A stretch of DNA of 64,000 nt from Streptomyces bungoensis (GTDB taxonomy: Bacteria; Actinomycetota; Actinomycetes; Streptomycetales; Streptomycetaceae): the NCBI RefSeq assembly GCF_001514215.1, contig NZ_KQ948858.1, positions 151,393-215,392 on the forward strand, in the 5' to 3' direction. Within the stretch, counting starts at the first letter, position 1. The number at the start of each line of letters is the position of its first letter. Made by a program: the position numbers and the translations under genes. Positions 32,214 to 40,822 of the stretch are shown here, piece by piece. Under the pieces are notes generated by a model, which was given only the letters and a program-made list of their open reading frames with translations, had not been told where the DNA came from and ran no database searches.

Positions 32214-34832
32214 CTACAGGTCCTGTTCGGTCCAGATGGTCTTGCCGGTGGGGGTGTAGCGCGTGCCCCAGCTGTGGGTCATCTGGGCGATGATGAACAG
32301 GCCCCGGCCGCCCTCGTCGTCGCTCGCGGCGTGCCGAAGGTTGGGCGTGGTGTGGCCGGTGTCGGAGACCTCGCAGATCAGCGAGCGGTCCCGGATCAGG
32401 CGCACCTGGATCGGCCCGCCGACGTAGCGGATGGCGTTGGTGACCAGCTCGCTGACGATGAGCTCCGTGGCGAAGGCCAGCTCCTCCAGGTCCCAGTCCC
32501 CGAGCTGTTTGCGGACGGCGGTGCGGATGGTGGCCACCGCCGTGGGGTCCGGGGGCAGTTCCCACTGGGCGAACCGGCTCGGGTCGAGCAGGCGGGTGCG
32601 TGCCACGAGCAGGGTGGCGTCCACGTCGACGGGGCCGGGCAGCAGGGTGCTGACCGTGCGGTCGCACAGTTCGTCCAGGGGCCGTCCGCCGTCCGCGAGG
32701 ACTCCGGCCAGCTGCGCGAGACCGTCGTCGCGGCCGTCGGCCGCCTGCAGCAGGCCGCCCGTGAAGAGCACGACGACGCTGCCCGGCGCCAGCTCCAGCT
32801 CCGTGCTCTGGTAGGGCGGGCCGCCGACGCCCAGCGGCGGTCCGGGCGGCAGCCGCGGGAAGCGGACGGCGCCCGTGTCCGGTTCCACCACCGCCGGCAC
32901 CGAGTCCCCCGCCCGCGCCAGGCTGCACCTGCCGGAGACGGGGTCGTACACCGCGTACAGGCAGGTCACCCCCTCGGCCTCGTCCGAGCGGCGCGCCGGA
33001 CGGCCCGGGTCGCGGCCGTCCTCGTGCTGCTCGTACGCCGTCTGCTCGACCAGGTCGCCCAGGCGGGACAGCAGTTCGTCCGGGGTCAGGTCCAGCCGGG
33101 CGAGGACGCGCACCCCCGTGCGCAGGCGGCCCATGGTGGCCGCGGCGCGCAGGCCGTGGCCGACCACGTCCCCGACGACCAGGCCGACGCGGGTGCCCGA
33201 CAGCGGGATGACGTCGTACCAGTCGCCGCCGACCCCCGACCCGCTGTCGGCGGGCAGGTAGCGGCTCGCCGTGTCGAGGGCGGTGTGCGGCGGCAGGTGG
33301 GACGGCAGCAGGCTCCGCTGGAGCTTGAGGGTCACGCTGTGGCCCCGTGTGACCAGGGGCATCAGCAGCAGGCCGAGCAGCAGGGCGCCGAGCCCCACGG
33401 CGGTGACCCCGCCGGTCGGCCCCACCAGCGGCAGGTTCACGCTGGTCGCGCCGTACCCGGGATCGGCGTAGACGAAAGTGGCGTACACGAACAGGCAGGC
33501 CATGACCAGCCCGCCCAGACCGGGCAGCACGCCCTTGAAGACCAGGTCCCGGATGCTGCGGGTGAGGACCCCGCGGTGGTACCAGAGGCAGGCGAACCCG
33601 GTCAGGGCGTACTGGAACGTGATGGCGAGGCCGACCGAGTCGATCGAGTCGGCCAGCACGTTCCCGCTGAACGAGGACAGCAGGACCAGGAAGCCGATCG
33701 AGACCGCGCCCATGCCGACGGTCGACCAGGTCGGCGTCAGGAACCTGCGGTGCACCCGCGCGAACCGGGCCGGCAGGGCCTTGTGGACCGCCATGGAGAA
33801 CACGGTCCGGGACAGCGGCAGGATGGTGGTCTGGGTGGAGGCGAGCGCCGAGGTCAGCACCATGAGGATCAGCAGTCTCGTCAGCACCAGGCCCACGTCG
33901 CTGCCCCCGAAGACGGCGCTGCCCAGCCCCGAGAGCACATCGTCCGAGTTGCCGGGGTCGCCCAGGCCGACGCCCGAGGAGCCGACCCCGGCGAAGGCCT
34001 GCGCCGCGGTGGTCACCAGCCCGTACATGACCAGGAGCAGCACGGTCGACAGGATGGCGGCGCGCCCGGGGATGCGGGTGCTGTCGACGGTCTCCTCGTT
34101 GATCGAGACCACGGTGTCCCAGCCCCAGTAGATGAAGACGCCCGCCAGGACCCCCGAGGTCAGGGCCCTGGAGGAGGACACCTCGAAGGGGTTGAACCAG
34201 GAGGCGGAGACGTGGATCGCCGTCGGGGGCGGGTCGGTGTAGACCCTGGTCAGCGCGGCGACGGCGAAGACGAGCAGCATGCCCGCCTCCAGGCACAGCA
34301 GCCAGCGCTGGACGGCGGCCGAGAACTCGATGCCGACGTAGCAGACCGTCGTCATCACGGCGATCCAGACGACGCCGGCCACGGTGGTCCACAGCCGGTC
34401 GTCGGCCAGCGCGTCCAGGCCCACCAGGCGGAAGCTGTACGACCCGGCGATCTCGGCGAGGCTCGCCATGACGATGACGTCGGCGACGACGATGCCCCAG
34501 CCGCCCATCCAGCCGGTCCGCGGGCCGAAGGCGCGCGTCGCCCAGGTGTAGGTGGTGCCGCAGTCGGCGTCGCTGGCGTTCAGCTCCCGGAAGGCGTACG
34601 CGACCAGCAGCATCGGCAGGAACGACAGCATGACGACGATCGGGGACTGCAGCCCGACGGCCACCACGATCAGCCCGAGCGTCGCGGCGAGGCTGTAGGC
34701 CGGGGCGGTGGACGCGACCCCGATGACCACCGACGACAGCAGGCCCAGGGCATCGCTCTTGAGCCCCTTGCGGCCGGCCCCCGTTCCCGGAGCGGGACGA
34801 CCGGCAAACCCGGCGCCACCAAAGTGCCTCAC
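32214..34832 (-). CDS. APC amino-acid permease fused to SpoIIE-type PP2C phosphatase and RsbW-like ATPase
   Basis: One uninterrupted frame of about 872 residues. Residues about 25-505 are an APC-superfamily permease with about 12 helices (SSVVIGVASTAPAYSLAA; CGTTYTWATRAFGPRTGWMG). The last helix runs straight into a PP2C domain (KLQRSLLPSHLP; GGDWYDVIPL near 536; VVGDVVGHGLRAAATMGRLR). The usual TDG metal motif reads FTGGLL near residue 692 (GGC where Asp would be GAC). Residues about 745-872 are a GHKL ATPase with N box ELIVSELVTNAIRY and G box GGRGLFIIAQM. This suggests a transporter wired to partner switching of anti-sigma factors. Start GTG 34832 or TTG 34844; neither has a clear ribosome site. 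Transport substrate and partners are unknown. Confidence 0.85.
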   Translation of the reverse strand: MRHFGGAGFAGRPAPGTGAGRKGLKSDALGLLSSVVIGVASTAPAYSLAATLGLIVVAVGLQSPIVVMLSFLPMLLVAYAFRELNASDADCGTTYTWATRAFGPRTGWMGGWGIVVADVIVMASLAEIAGSYSFRLVGLDALADDRLWTTVAGVVWIAVMTTVCYVGIEFSAAVQRWLLCLEAGMLLVFAVAALTRVYTDPPPTAIHVSASWFNPFEVSSSRALTSGVLAGVFIYWGWDTVVSINEETVDSTRIPGRAAILSTVLLLVMYGLVTTAAQAFAGVGSSGVGLGDPGNSDDVLSGLGSAVFGGSDVGLVLTRLLILMVLTSALASTQTTILPLSRTVFSMAVHKALPARFARVHRRFLTPTWSTVGMGAVSIGFLVLLSSFSGNVLADSIDSVGLAITFQYALTGFACLWYHRGVLTRSIRDLVFKGVLPGLGGLVMACLFVYATFVYADPGYGATSVNLPLVGPTGGVTAVGLGALLLGLLLMPLVTRGHSVTLKLQRSLLPSHLPPHTALDTASRYLPADSGSGVGGDWYDVIPLSGTRVGLVVGDVVGHGLRAAATMGRLRTGVRVLARLDLTPDELLSRLGDLVEQTAYEQHEDGRDPGRPARRSDEAEGVTCLYAVYDPVSGRCSLARAGDSVPAVVEPDTGAVRFPRLPPGPPLGVGGPPYQSTELELAPGSVVVLFTGGLLQAADGRDDGLAQLAGVLADGGRPLDELCDRTVSTLLPGPVDVDATLLVARTRLLDPSRFAQWELPPDPTAVATIRTAVRKQLGDWDLEELAFATELIVSELVTNAIRYVGGPIQVRLIRDRSLICEVSDTGHTTPNLRHAASDDEGGRGLFIIAQMTHSWGTRYTPTGKTIWTEQDL

Positions 34833-34883
34833 ACTTGATTGCAACGCCGCGCCGGTCCCCCGCGCAACCGCGCCCGGGCCGGG

Positions 34884-35738
34884 TCAGTGGCCGCCGACCG
34901 TGAGTTCGTAGTCGCCGATCAGGTCGCCGAGCAGGGTTCCGGCGGTGAGGTCACTGGAGACGTGACCGGCCATGTACAGCCGCGAGTAGAGCACTTCCGC
35001 CTGCATCCACCGGTAGTCCTCGGCCCGGTGCGGGAAGAGGGCGCTGAGGAAGGTGACGGCCGCGGCGGACCGGGTGGCGTGCCGGGAGGGGTAGGAGTAG
35101 GGGCCCTTGGCTCCGGGCTTGATGTGCTTCTCCGGACGCAGGGAGGGGTCCAGGACGAACGGCGCCGGCTGCTTGTCACGGGCGGCGACCTGGTCGCTGA
35201 CGGTCTTCGCCAGCTTCAGGGCCGCCTTGAGCTGGGCCTTGTCCGCCGTGCCCTGCGTCTTGGGCAGGAGTTCGCGCTGGTCGTGGAGGTACAGCTTCCA
35301 GATGTCCTTCTTGCCGTTGAGCTCCAGCCAGGTGGCCGCCTTCTTCCCGGCGGCCGTGCGGGTCCTGGCGAGCTTCTGGTCCTGCCGGAGTTCGGCGGTG
35401 CGCTCCGCGGCGGTGGGCGGCGCCGGGACCTGGCGGGCCGCCCAGGCGACGAACGCCTTGTCGTCGCGGGCGGTGCCGTGCGCCTTCTTCCACTGGGCGA
35501 AGAGGGCGTCGGCCTTGGCGCGCTGGGCGGCGGCCTGCTTGCCGATCGCCGCGACGTCGGCGTCCGTGAAGAGGGCCGGGGGCGGGTTCTGCTTGATGCG
35601 GTCGGTCGCCGACAGCTTCTTCTTCGAGGCGGCGGCCGCGGGGGCCGAAGCCGGCCGCAGCAGGCCGAACGCGGCGGCCGCCACGGCGAGCAGGGCGATG
35701 ACGGCGTACTGCCATCTGATGCGGCGCAGGGCGTTCAT
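34884..35738 (-). CDS. Exported PAP2 / haloperoxidase-fold phosphatase-like protein
   Basis: A 284-residue protein with an N-terminal membrane/signal segment (residues 8-35, ending near ASAPAAAA) and a helical C-terminal PAP2 domain: YSYPSRHATRSAAAVTF supplies SRH, and SRLYMAGHVSSDLTAG supplies the second histidine and acidic residue. PAP2 enzymes hydrolyse phosphate esters or anhydrides, often lipid phosphates. The ATG (35736-35738) has an AAGGA site and overlaps the VTC stop in ATGA, so it is the last gene of the DUF4956-VTC-PAP2 operon. Confidence 0.82.
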   Translation of the reverse strand: MNALRRIRWQYAVIALLAVAAAAFGLLRPASAPAAAASKKKLSATDRIKQNPPPALFTDADVAAIGKQAAAQRAKADALFAQWKKAHGTARDDKAFVAWAARQVPAPPTAAERTAELRQDQKLARTRTAAGKKAATWLELNGKKDIWKLYLHDQRELLPKTQGTADKAQLKAALKLAKTVSDQVAARDKQPAPFVLDPSLRPEKHIKPGAKGPYSYPSRHATRSAAAVTFLSALFPHRAEDYRWMQAEVLYSRLYMAGHVSSDLTAGTLLGDLIGDYELTVGGH

Positions 35739-36553
35739 GCGGCAGGAGTCCTTTCGAGGAGCGGTGCGGGACGTGCCGTTGCGGTGAAGTGGGTACGGGC
35801 GAGACGGCGTACGTCGTTGTCGGGCAGGCCCGGGGTGAGCAGGGACTGGCCGACGATGTACTTGGAGAGGGAGACGGGCCGGGCACCCAGGCGCAGCAGC
35901 AGCCGGTCGGCCGGGGCCGGCCGGGCGCCGCCCTTGGTCTCGACGAGGACGTGCCCCGGGTCGAGCGCGGCGGTGCGGTCCCCCCGGTGGCAGGTGAGGA
36001 GGCCGTCGAGGGTGACGCGCGTTCCGTGGCCGAGGTCGGCGAGGGCCGCGCGGACGTAGCGGATCTCCGCCGCCGGGGAGAGCGACGCGGCGGTGACGGC
36101 GACGTCCGCCCGGCGCAGCACGTCGTCGACGAACCCGGCGGCCGTGTCGTCGAGCCGGCCGTAGGCGTGGGCCGGTGCCTTGAGGGCGTGTTTGACGGTG
36201 GCGCCGCGGCCGTCCTTCGTCTTCACCTCCACCCGGCACAGCGCGTCCTCGGCGTACAGGCGGGTGCGGACCTTCCAGCGCCGGCGGCGGCGCTGGACGT
36301 GGGCCCGCCAGGCGCCGAGCCGCTCGGTGTCGAAGTAGGTGCTGAGGTAGCTCGTCGTACGGCGTCCGCCGAGGTCGAGGACGTGGTGGGTGTCGGCGAG
36401 CCCGTCCACGAGGAGGCGTGCCCGGTCCAGGGGCAGCAGGTACTTGCGGTCGGTGCGGTGCTGGAGCGCGGCCGCCGCGTCCACCTCGGCGAGCGTGGCG
36501 CCGCGCAGCCCGGCCAGCCCGAGGTCCGCCGCGAGGGGGGAGGCGGGCTTCAT
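35735..36553 (-). CDS. VTC-domain protein (polyphosphate polymerase fold)
   Basis: A 272-residue soluble tunnel-fold protein of the VTC/CYTH group. HRTDRKYLLPLDRARLL carries the first Lys of the tunnel; YFDTERLGAW, the basic RRRRRWKVRTR strand, CRVEVKTKDGRG and HVLVETKGG are VTC-type strands whose charged residues face the tunnel. In yeast Vtc4 this fold makes polyphosphate from ATP. Bacterial members are often next to DUF4956 membrane proteins, as here, but their product is not settled. Start ATG 36551-36553 overlaps the DUF4956 stop by one base (TGATG). Confidence 0.82.
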   Translation of the reverse strand: MKPASPLAADLGLAGLRGATLAEVDAAAALQHRTDRKYLLPLDRARLLVDGLADTHHVLDLGGRRTTSYLSTYFDTERLGAWRAHVQRRRRRWKVRTRLYAEDALCRVEVKTKDGRGATVKHALKAPAHAYGRLDDTAAGFVDDVLRRADVAVTAASLSPAAEIRYVRAALADLGHGTRVTLDGLLTCHRGDRTAALDPGHVLVETKGGARPAPADRLLLRLGARPVSLSKYIVGQSLLTPGLPDNDVRRLARTHFTATARPAPLLERTPAA

Positions 36554-37203
36554 CAGGCGGTCACCTGTTCGCGCGGCGCGCCGTCCCCGGCGGGGGCGGG
36601 CTCGTCCGGCAGGGCCGGGTAGCGGGCGGAGACCCGGGTGGTCTCGCGGACGTAGTCGACCTCGTCGACCTCGACCGACACCGGGGCCTGCCCGAAGCGG
36701 AAGGCGACGTCCTGGGCTATCAGGGACGGATCGTCGTAGACGCGGTCCAGGGTCAGCTTCACCGTGCGGGTCGGCGGCCGGTAGGCGCGGGAGTCGTCGA
36801 CCAGCAGGACCGCCACCAGGACGACCGCGTCCAGCGCGATGACGAGCCAGCTGTCGCGCTGCGGGAGCCCGGTGCACAGGGCCATGACCAGGGCCACGAA
36901 GGTGTAGGCGACGTCGCGCAGGGTGAACGCCGCGCTGCGCAGCCGGACCAGGGAGAGGATGCCGAAGAGGCCGAAGCCGACCCCGGCCGGGAACCTGCCC
37001 GCGCTGATCGTGCTCATCGCCGCGAACAGACCGACGTTCAGCGCGACCAGGACCAGCGGCATCGCGGGTGCGCTGGGCCGGCGCCGGTACAGCCAGCCGA
37101 CCAGGATCAGCAGGGCGACGACGTCGATGCCGCCGCGTGTGGTGAGGTCCGTGGGTGCGATGTGCTGGGTGATGCCCTTGGCGGCGAGCACCAGTGCGTC
37201 CAT
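36553..37203 (-). CDS. DUF4956 membrane protein
   Basis: A 216-residue protein with about four membrane segments (residues about 20-130) and a cytoplasmic C-terminal domain of about 80 residues (TVKLTLDRVYDDPSLIAQDV). The DUF4956 core is FGLFGILSLVRLRSAAFTLRD. The family commonly accompanies VTC-domain proteins and may be the membrane partner. First gene of the operon. ATG 37201-37203 was chosen because the longer frame runs into the regulatory region. The promoter must lie in the 160 bases shared with the divergent response regulator. Confidence 0.82.
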   Translation of the reverse strand: MDALVLAAKGITQHIAPTDLTTRGGIDVVALLILVGWLYRRRPSAPAMPLVLVALNVGLFAAMSTISAGRFPAGVGFGLFGILSLVRLRSAAFTLRDVAYTFVALVMALCTGLPQRDSWLVIALDAVVLVAVLLVDDSRAYRPPTRTVKLTLDRVYDDPSLIAQDVAFRFGQAPVSVEVDEVDYVRETTRVSARYPALPDEPAPAGDGAPREQVTA

Positions 37204-37297
37204 GACTGTGACCGTCCCTTCCGTCCCGGCACGTCGGACGGCGGACCGGCCGCGGTCCGCGGTGGGGCCGCGACTTCGAAGGACGGTAGGGATGTCA

Positions 37298-37314
37298 CAT
37301 GAACAGACCATGAA
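37298..37314. promoter_or_regulatory. CATGAA direct repeat with 11-bp period, candidate response-regulator site
   Basis: CATGAA occurs at 37298-37303 and 37309-37314, so the units are exactly 11 bp apart, one helical turn, as in OmpR/PhoP-type boxes. On the minus strand the units read CTTCATGGTCT and GTTCATGTGAC, sharing the TTCA core of Streptomyces PHO boxes but matching them only partly. It lies between the DUF4956 operon and the OmpR-family regulator and could serve both. The regulator is inferred. Confidence 0.45.
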
Positions 37315-37351
37315 GCTTTTCGGTCGTGTCCGGGCGCGTTCGGCAGGCCGT

Positions 37352-37357
37352 TAGCCT
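37352..37357 (+). promoter_or_regulatory. Putative -10 box giving a leaderless response-regulator mRNA
   Basis: TAGCCT (TANNNT) ends seven bases before the ATG at 37365, and no Shine-Dalgarno is present, so transcription probably starts on or next to the ATG. The CATGAA repeat lies 38-54 bases upstream, a suitable place for an activator or autoregulator. Confidence 0.5.
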
Positions 37358-37364
37358 GGCCGGT

Positions 37365-38036
37365 ATGCACTACCTGGTCGTCGACGACGAGACCCGCCTC
37401 ACCGACCTCGTCGTCCGCTACCTCACCGAGTCCGGACACACCGCCGAAGGCCGTTACGACGGCCCCACCGGCCTGGCCGCCGCCCGCGACCCCCGCCTGG
37501 ACGGGATCGTCCTGGACGTGATGCTGCCGGGGCTGGGCGGCGTCGAGGTGTGCCGGACGCTGCGCGGCGAGGGCGTCGACGTCCCCGTGATCCTGCTCAC
37601 CGCGCGCGGCGCGATCAGCGAACGCGTCGCCGGACTGGACGCCGGCGCCGACGACTACCTGGTCAAGCCGTTCGCCATGGAGGAACTGCTGGCCCGGCTG
37701 CGCGCGATATCCCGGCGCCGGCCCGACAGCACCGGCCGCCTCCAGGTCGGCGACCTCGTCCTCGATCCCGCGCAGCAACGGGCCTGGCGGGCGGGCACGG
37801 AGCTCGACCTGTCCCGGCGGGAGTTCGCCGTGCTGCGGGTGCTGATGGAGAACGCCGGCCGCGTGGTGTCCCGGCTCCAGCTGCTGGACGAGGTCTGGGA
37901 CGGCGAGACGGACCTGCGCAGCAACGCCATAGACGTCCACGTCTCCAAGGTGCGCGCCAAGGTCGACCGCGCCTTCGGCCGCACGACGATCACGACCCTG
38001 CGCGGACGCGGCTACCGCCTGGAGATCATCCCGTGA
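37365..38036 (+). CDS. OmpR-family response regulator
   Basis: A 223-residue regulator. The receiver domain (1-115) has acidic DDE near the start, phospho-acceptor Asp in IVLDVMLPG, and Lys in YLVKPFAMEE. The winged-helix domain (about 125-222) shows LSRREFAVLRVLMENAGRVVSR and TLRGRGYRLE. It overlaps the histidine kinase by four bases (GTGA), so the pair is coupled. It is divergent from the DUF4956-VTC-PAP2 operon, which is the most likely target besides itself. Confidence 0.92.
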   Translation: MHYLVVDDETRLTDLVVRYLTESGHTAEGRYDGPTGLAAARDPRLDGIVLDVMLPGLGGVEVCRTLRGEGVDVPVILLTARGAISERVAGLDAGADDYLVKPFAMEELLARLRAISRRRPDSTGRLQVGDLVLDPAQQRAWRAGTELDLSRREFAVLRVLMENAGRVVSRLQLLDEVWDGETDLRSNAIDVHVSKVRAKVDRAFGRTTITTLRGRGYRLEIIP

Positions 38037-39406
38037 GCACGCTGGCCCGGCCGCCGGCCTGGTTCGGGCGGCTGCCGGTCGTCACCCGTCTCGTGCTGGC
38101 CGTCGCCGTCACCATGTCACTGGTGCTGACCGGGACGGCCGGGCTGGTCTACTGGCGGGTCCAGGCCGCCCTCGACCGGCAGCTGCACGACGACCTGACC
38201 GCCTACCAGCATGGCCTGGACCGGGCCGTCCGCGCCGGCACCGCCCTTCCGCCGGGCCCGAGCGGCAGCCACTACCAGGTCCTCGACACCCGGGGCCGTG
38301 TCCTGAAGTCCAGCCACGCCGTACGCCACCGGGCCCTGCTCACCGCCGCGGAAGTCCGCTCCGCCGCACGCGGGCACGCCGTCCGGCGGGACATCGGCTC
38401 CCTGCTGCCGATCACCCCGGACACGCTGCGCCTCCAGGCCAGGCGCGTCCGGACCGGGGGACGCACGCGCATCGTCGTGGCGGCCGTGCAGCGCGGGCAC
38501 CGCGACGAGGCGCTGCGGGAACTCCTCGCCCAGCTGGCGATCGCCTCCGGCCTCACGCTGGTCGCCGCCTCCTACGTCGGCTACCGCACCGCCCGCGCCG
38601 CCCTGCGCCCGGTCGAGCGCTACCGCAGCGGCGCGGCCACCCTCGCGGACGGCACCCACCACCTGCGCCTGGACGTGCCCACCGACCGCGACGACGAGAT
38701 CACCCGGCTCGGCCACACCCTCAACCGCATGCTCGACCGCCTGGAGGCCTCCGCGGCCCGCGAGCGCCGGTTCGTCGCGGACGCCAGCCACGAACTGCGC
38801 ACCCCCCTGTCGCTGCTGCGGGCGGAGGTGGACGTGGCGCTGCACCGCCCCCGCTCGGCCGGGGAGCTCACCGAGACCCTGCGCTCCGTGGACGCCGAGG
38901 TGCAGCGGCTGATCGACCTGTCCAACGCCCTGCTGGACCTGGAGGAACTCGGCGGCACCGGCCACATCACCCGGGCGCCGGTCCGGCTCGCCGACCTCGT
39001 CGGCACCGCGGTGGCCCCGCACGTGCGCACCGCGGAACGGGCCGGACGCGCCCTGGCCGTCGACGCGGCGGACACCGCGGTCGCCGTCGACGCCCGGTGG
39101 CTGGTGCCCGCCCTCGGCAACCTGGTCGACAACGCGCTGCGCCACGGCCGGGGCACCGTCCGCCTCACGGCCGCCGTCCGGGAGGGCCGACTGCGGCTGG
39201 ACGTCACCGACGAGGGTCCCGGCTTCCCGCCGGAGTTCCTGCCCCGCGCGTTCGACCGCTTCGCCCGTGCCGAGGCGAGCCGTACCGGCGAGGGTTCGGG
39301 GCTGGGCCTCGCCTTCGTCCAGGCGGTGGCCACCGCCCACGGCGGCACGGTCCGCGCCGAGAACACCGGCCGGGGCACGGAGGTCGCCCTCGACCTGCCG
39401 TACTAG
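38033..39406 (+). CDS. Sensor histidine kinase
   Basis: A 457-residue membrane kinase. Membrane helices lie near residues 15-38 and 160-180, flanking an extracytoplasmic sensor of about 120 residues with no recognised fold. A HAMP region follows. The phospho-acceptor is in ASHELRTPLSLLRAE near residue 250. The ATPase domain has NLVDNALRHGRG, DEGPGF and GEGSGLGLAFVQAVA. Start GTG 38033. Partner of the preceding response regulator; the signal is unknown, envelope or phosphate status being a guess from the divergent operon. Confidence 0.93.
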   Translation: MSTLARPPAWFGRLPVVTRLVLAVAVTMSLVLTGTAGLVYWRVQAALDRQLHDDLTAYQHGLDRAVRAGTALPPGPSGSHYQVLDTRGRVLKSSHAVRHRALLTAAEVRSAARGHAVRRDIGSLLPITPDTLRLQARRVRTGGRTRIVVAAVQRGHRDEALRELLAQLAIASGLTLVAASYVGYRTARAALRPVERYRSGAATLADGTHHLRLDVPTDRDDEITRLGHTLNRMLDRLEASAARERRFVADASHELRTPLSLLRAEVDVALHRPRSAGELTETLRSVDAEVQRLIDLSNALLDLEELGGTGHITRAPVRLADLVGTAVAPHVRTAERAGRALAVDAADTAVAVDARWLVPALGNLVDNALRHGRGTVRLTAAVREGRLRLDVTDEGPGFPPEFLPRAFDRFARAEASRTGEGSGLGLAFVQAVATAHGGTVRAENTGRGTEVALDLPY

Positions 39407-39446
39407 GTCCTGTCCGGACGTACTCGGGTCGGCGCCCGGTGCGGCG

Positions 39447-39490
39447 AGTGGGGGCACCTCCCACGCCCTTCAGGCAGTGGGGGAGCGTGC
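39447..39490. repeat. Palindromic GTGGGGGCACCTCCCAC-like element
   Basis: Stem CTCCCAC-GCC with GGC-A-GTGGGGGAG around a short loop. Sequences of the type GGGGGCACCTCCC...GGGGGAG recur in many Streptomyces intergenic regions, to my recollection, as dispersed palindromes. It sits between the kinase stop and the convergent COG4705 gene and may also act as a terminator. No second copy was noticed in this window. Confidence 0.45.
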
Positions 39491-39536
39491 ATGGCGTCGT
39501 GGGGCAGGCGGGAGTTCGACGACAGGGCCTGGGTCC

Positions 39537-40415
39537 CTAGCTGCTGCGGGCCACCGCCTCGGCTCCCGGGACGGCGTTCCTGCGCTCCTTCAGGTGGGCG
39601 TGGCCCATGAGGCCGAGGAGGACCAGCAGGAGCACGGCGGACGAGCCCGCCGTACCGAGGTCCAGACCGCCCTTGGCGACGGGCTTGGTGAGGAAGTCAC
39701 CCGCGGTGGCGCCGAGCGGGCGGGTGAGCACGAAGGCGATCCAGAACAGCAGGACGTTGGGGACGGCCGGGACCCGCGTGAGCAGCAGGAGCACCACCAG
39801 CAGTCCCGAGACCAGGAGCGCGCCGCCCAGGTAGCCGAGCCCGGAGCTGTCGGACAGGAAGTCCCCCATGGACGTGCCGAGCGTGTTGGAGACGAGGATC
39901 GCCGACCAGAAGAGGGCCTCGCCGCGGAACGTGGTGATGTCCCGGATGACGAACGTCATCCCGCTGAGCTTCCAGACGGTGAAGATGACGACGAGGACCG
40001 AGACCAGGATCGCGGCGCCGGCCGGGTAGCCCAGTCCCAGGCCCTGGGGACCCCGGCCCAGCGAGGTGGCCCCGCCGGAGAGGTACTCGGCACTGGCGTC
40101 CCGGTTCATGAAGTCGGACATCGTGGTGCCCGCCATGCTGGTGGACAGGATGACGGTCCAGTAGAAGAAGGGGTTGTACCGCCGGGAGGCGAGCTGGACG
40201 ACGAGCGTGACCACGAAGACCAGGAACAGGGCGATCGTGGTCAGGAAGTAGCCCAGCCCCATCGTCTGGGAGAAGAGGTCGCCGGCCGTCTCGCCGAGCG
40301 TCGTCGCGGCGATCTTCATGATCCAGAAGGCGAGGGTGACCTCCGGCAGCTTCTTCATGACGTAGGTGCCGGTGCCCGCGGCCTCCCGGTCGGTGAGCAG
40401 TTCCGAATCGTCCAT
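39537..40415 (-). CDS. COG4705-type membrane protein with internal repeats
   Basis: A 292-residue protein with about eight membrane helices. A motif recurs four times: TLGETAGDLFS, STSMAGTTMSDFM, TLGTSMGDFLSD and PLGATAGDFLTK, each Gly/Thr-rich followed by an acidic D at a helix start, twice with GLGY behind it. This indicates an internally duplicated transporter-like fold. Function not established. ATG 40413-40415 has GGGAG eight bases upstream. It lies convergent to the two-component system, a frequent neighbour of this family. Confidence 0.75.
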   Translation of the reverse strand: MDDSELLTDREAAGTGTYVMKKLPEVTLAFWIMKIAATTLGETAGDLFSQTMGLGYFLTTIALFLVFVVTLVVQLASRRYNPFFYWTVILSTSMAGTTMSDFMNRDASAEYLSGGATSLGRGPQGLGLGYPAGAAILVSVLVVIFTVWKLSGMTFVIRDITTFRGEALFWSAILVSNTLGTSMGDFLSDSSGLGYLGGALLVSGLLVVLLLLTRVPAVPNVLLFWIAFVLTRPLGATAGDFLTKPVAKGGLDLGTAGSSAVLLLVLLGLMGHAHLKERRNAVPGAEAVARSS

Positions 40416-40822
40416 GGTGCTGACTCCCGACATCGCGGCGAACAGGCGGACTTGGGTGGTTTCGCCTGTCTTCAGCGTCCGCCAGGCCGGCCTGCCGGGC
40501 GGGTTGCGACACGGTGCCGGGCCCGCTCGACCACTCGGCCGGGTGGGGTGTCTGGCGCAAGATCCGGAAAGTCACTAACATGCGCACGATCCGGCCACAG
40601 TCGGGTCGGTCAGGCAATCTCCCCCGGCAGAACGGGAACGCACTCCGCCGCGCGAGCCCTGTTCGCCTCTAGGAGGGAACGGTGTCGTAGTCCCGTAGGC
40701 TCTCAAGTCGCCTCACTGGCTGGTTTCCATCGACCACCCACTACAGGACGTGGCCCATCCGGTCGAGCACCGTTGATCCCTCACAGGGAAGTAGTTCACG
40801 CCGCGGCAGGGAGATCTATCTA
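40416..40822. other. 407-bp divergent intergenic region; no gene seen
   Basis: Lies between the COG4705 gene and the PAS-GAF-PP2C gene, which point away from each other, so both promoters should be here. A GGGAG ribosome site for the GTG at 40823 is clear. No convincing short frame, palindrome or -10/-35 pair was found. Confidence 0.5.

Noticed and set aside
32274..34838. 854-residue plus-strand frame opposite the permease fusion
   Set aside because: No domain, composition of an antisense shadow; the opposite frame has three intact recognised domains.
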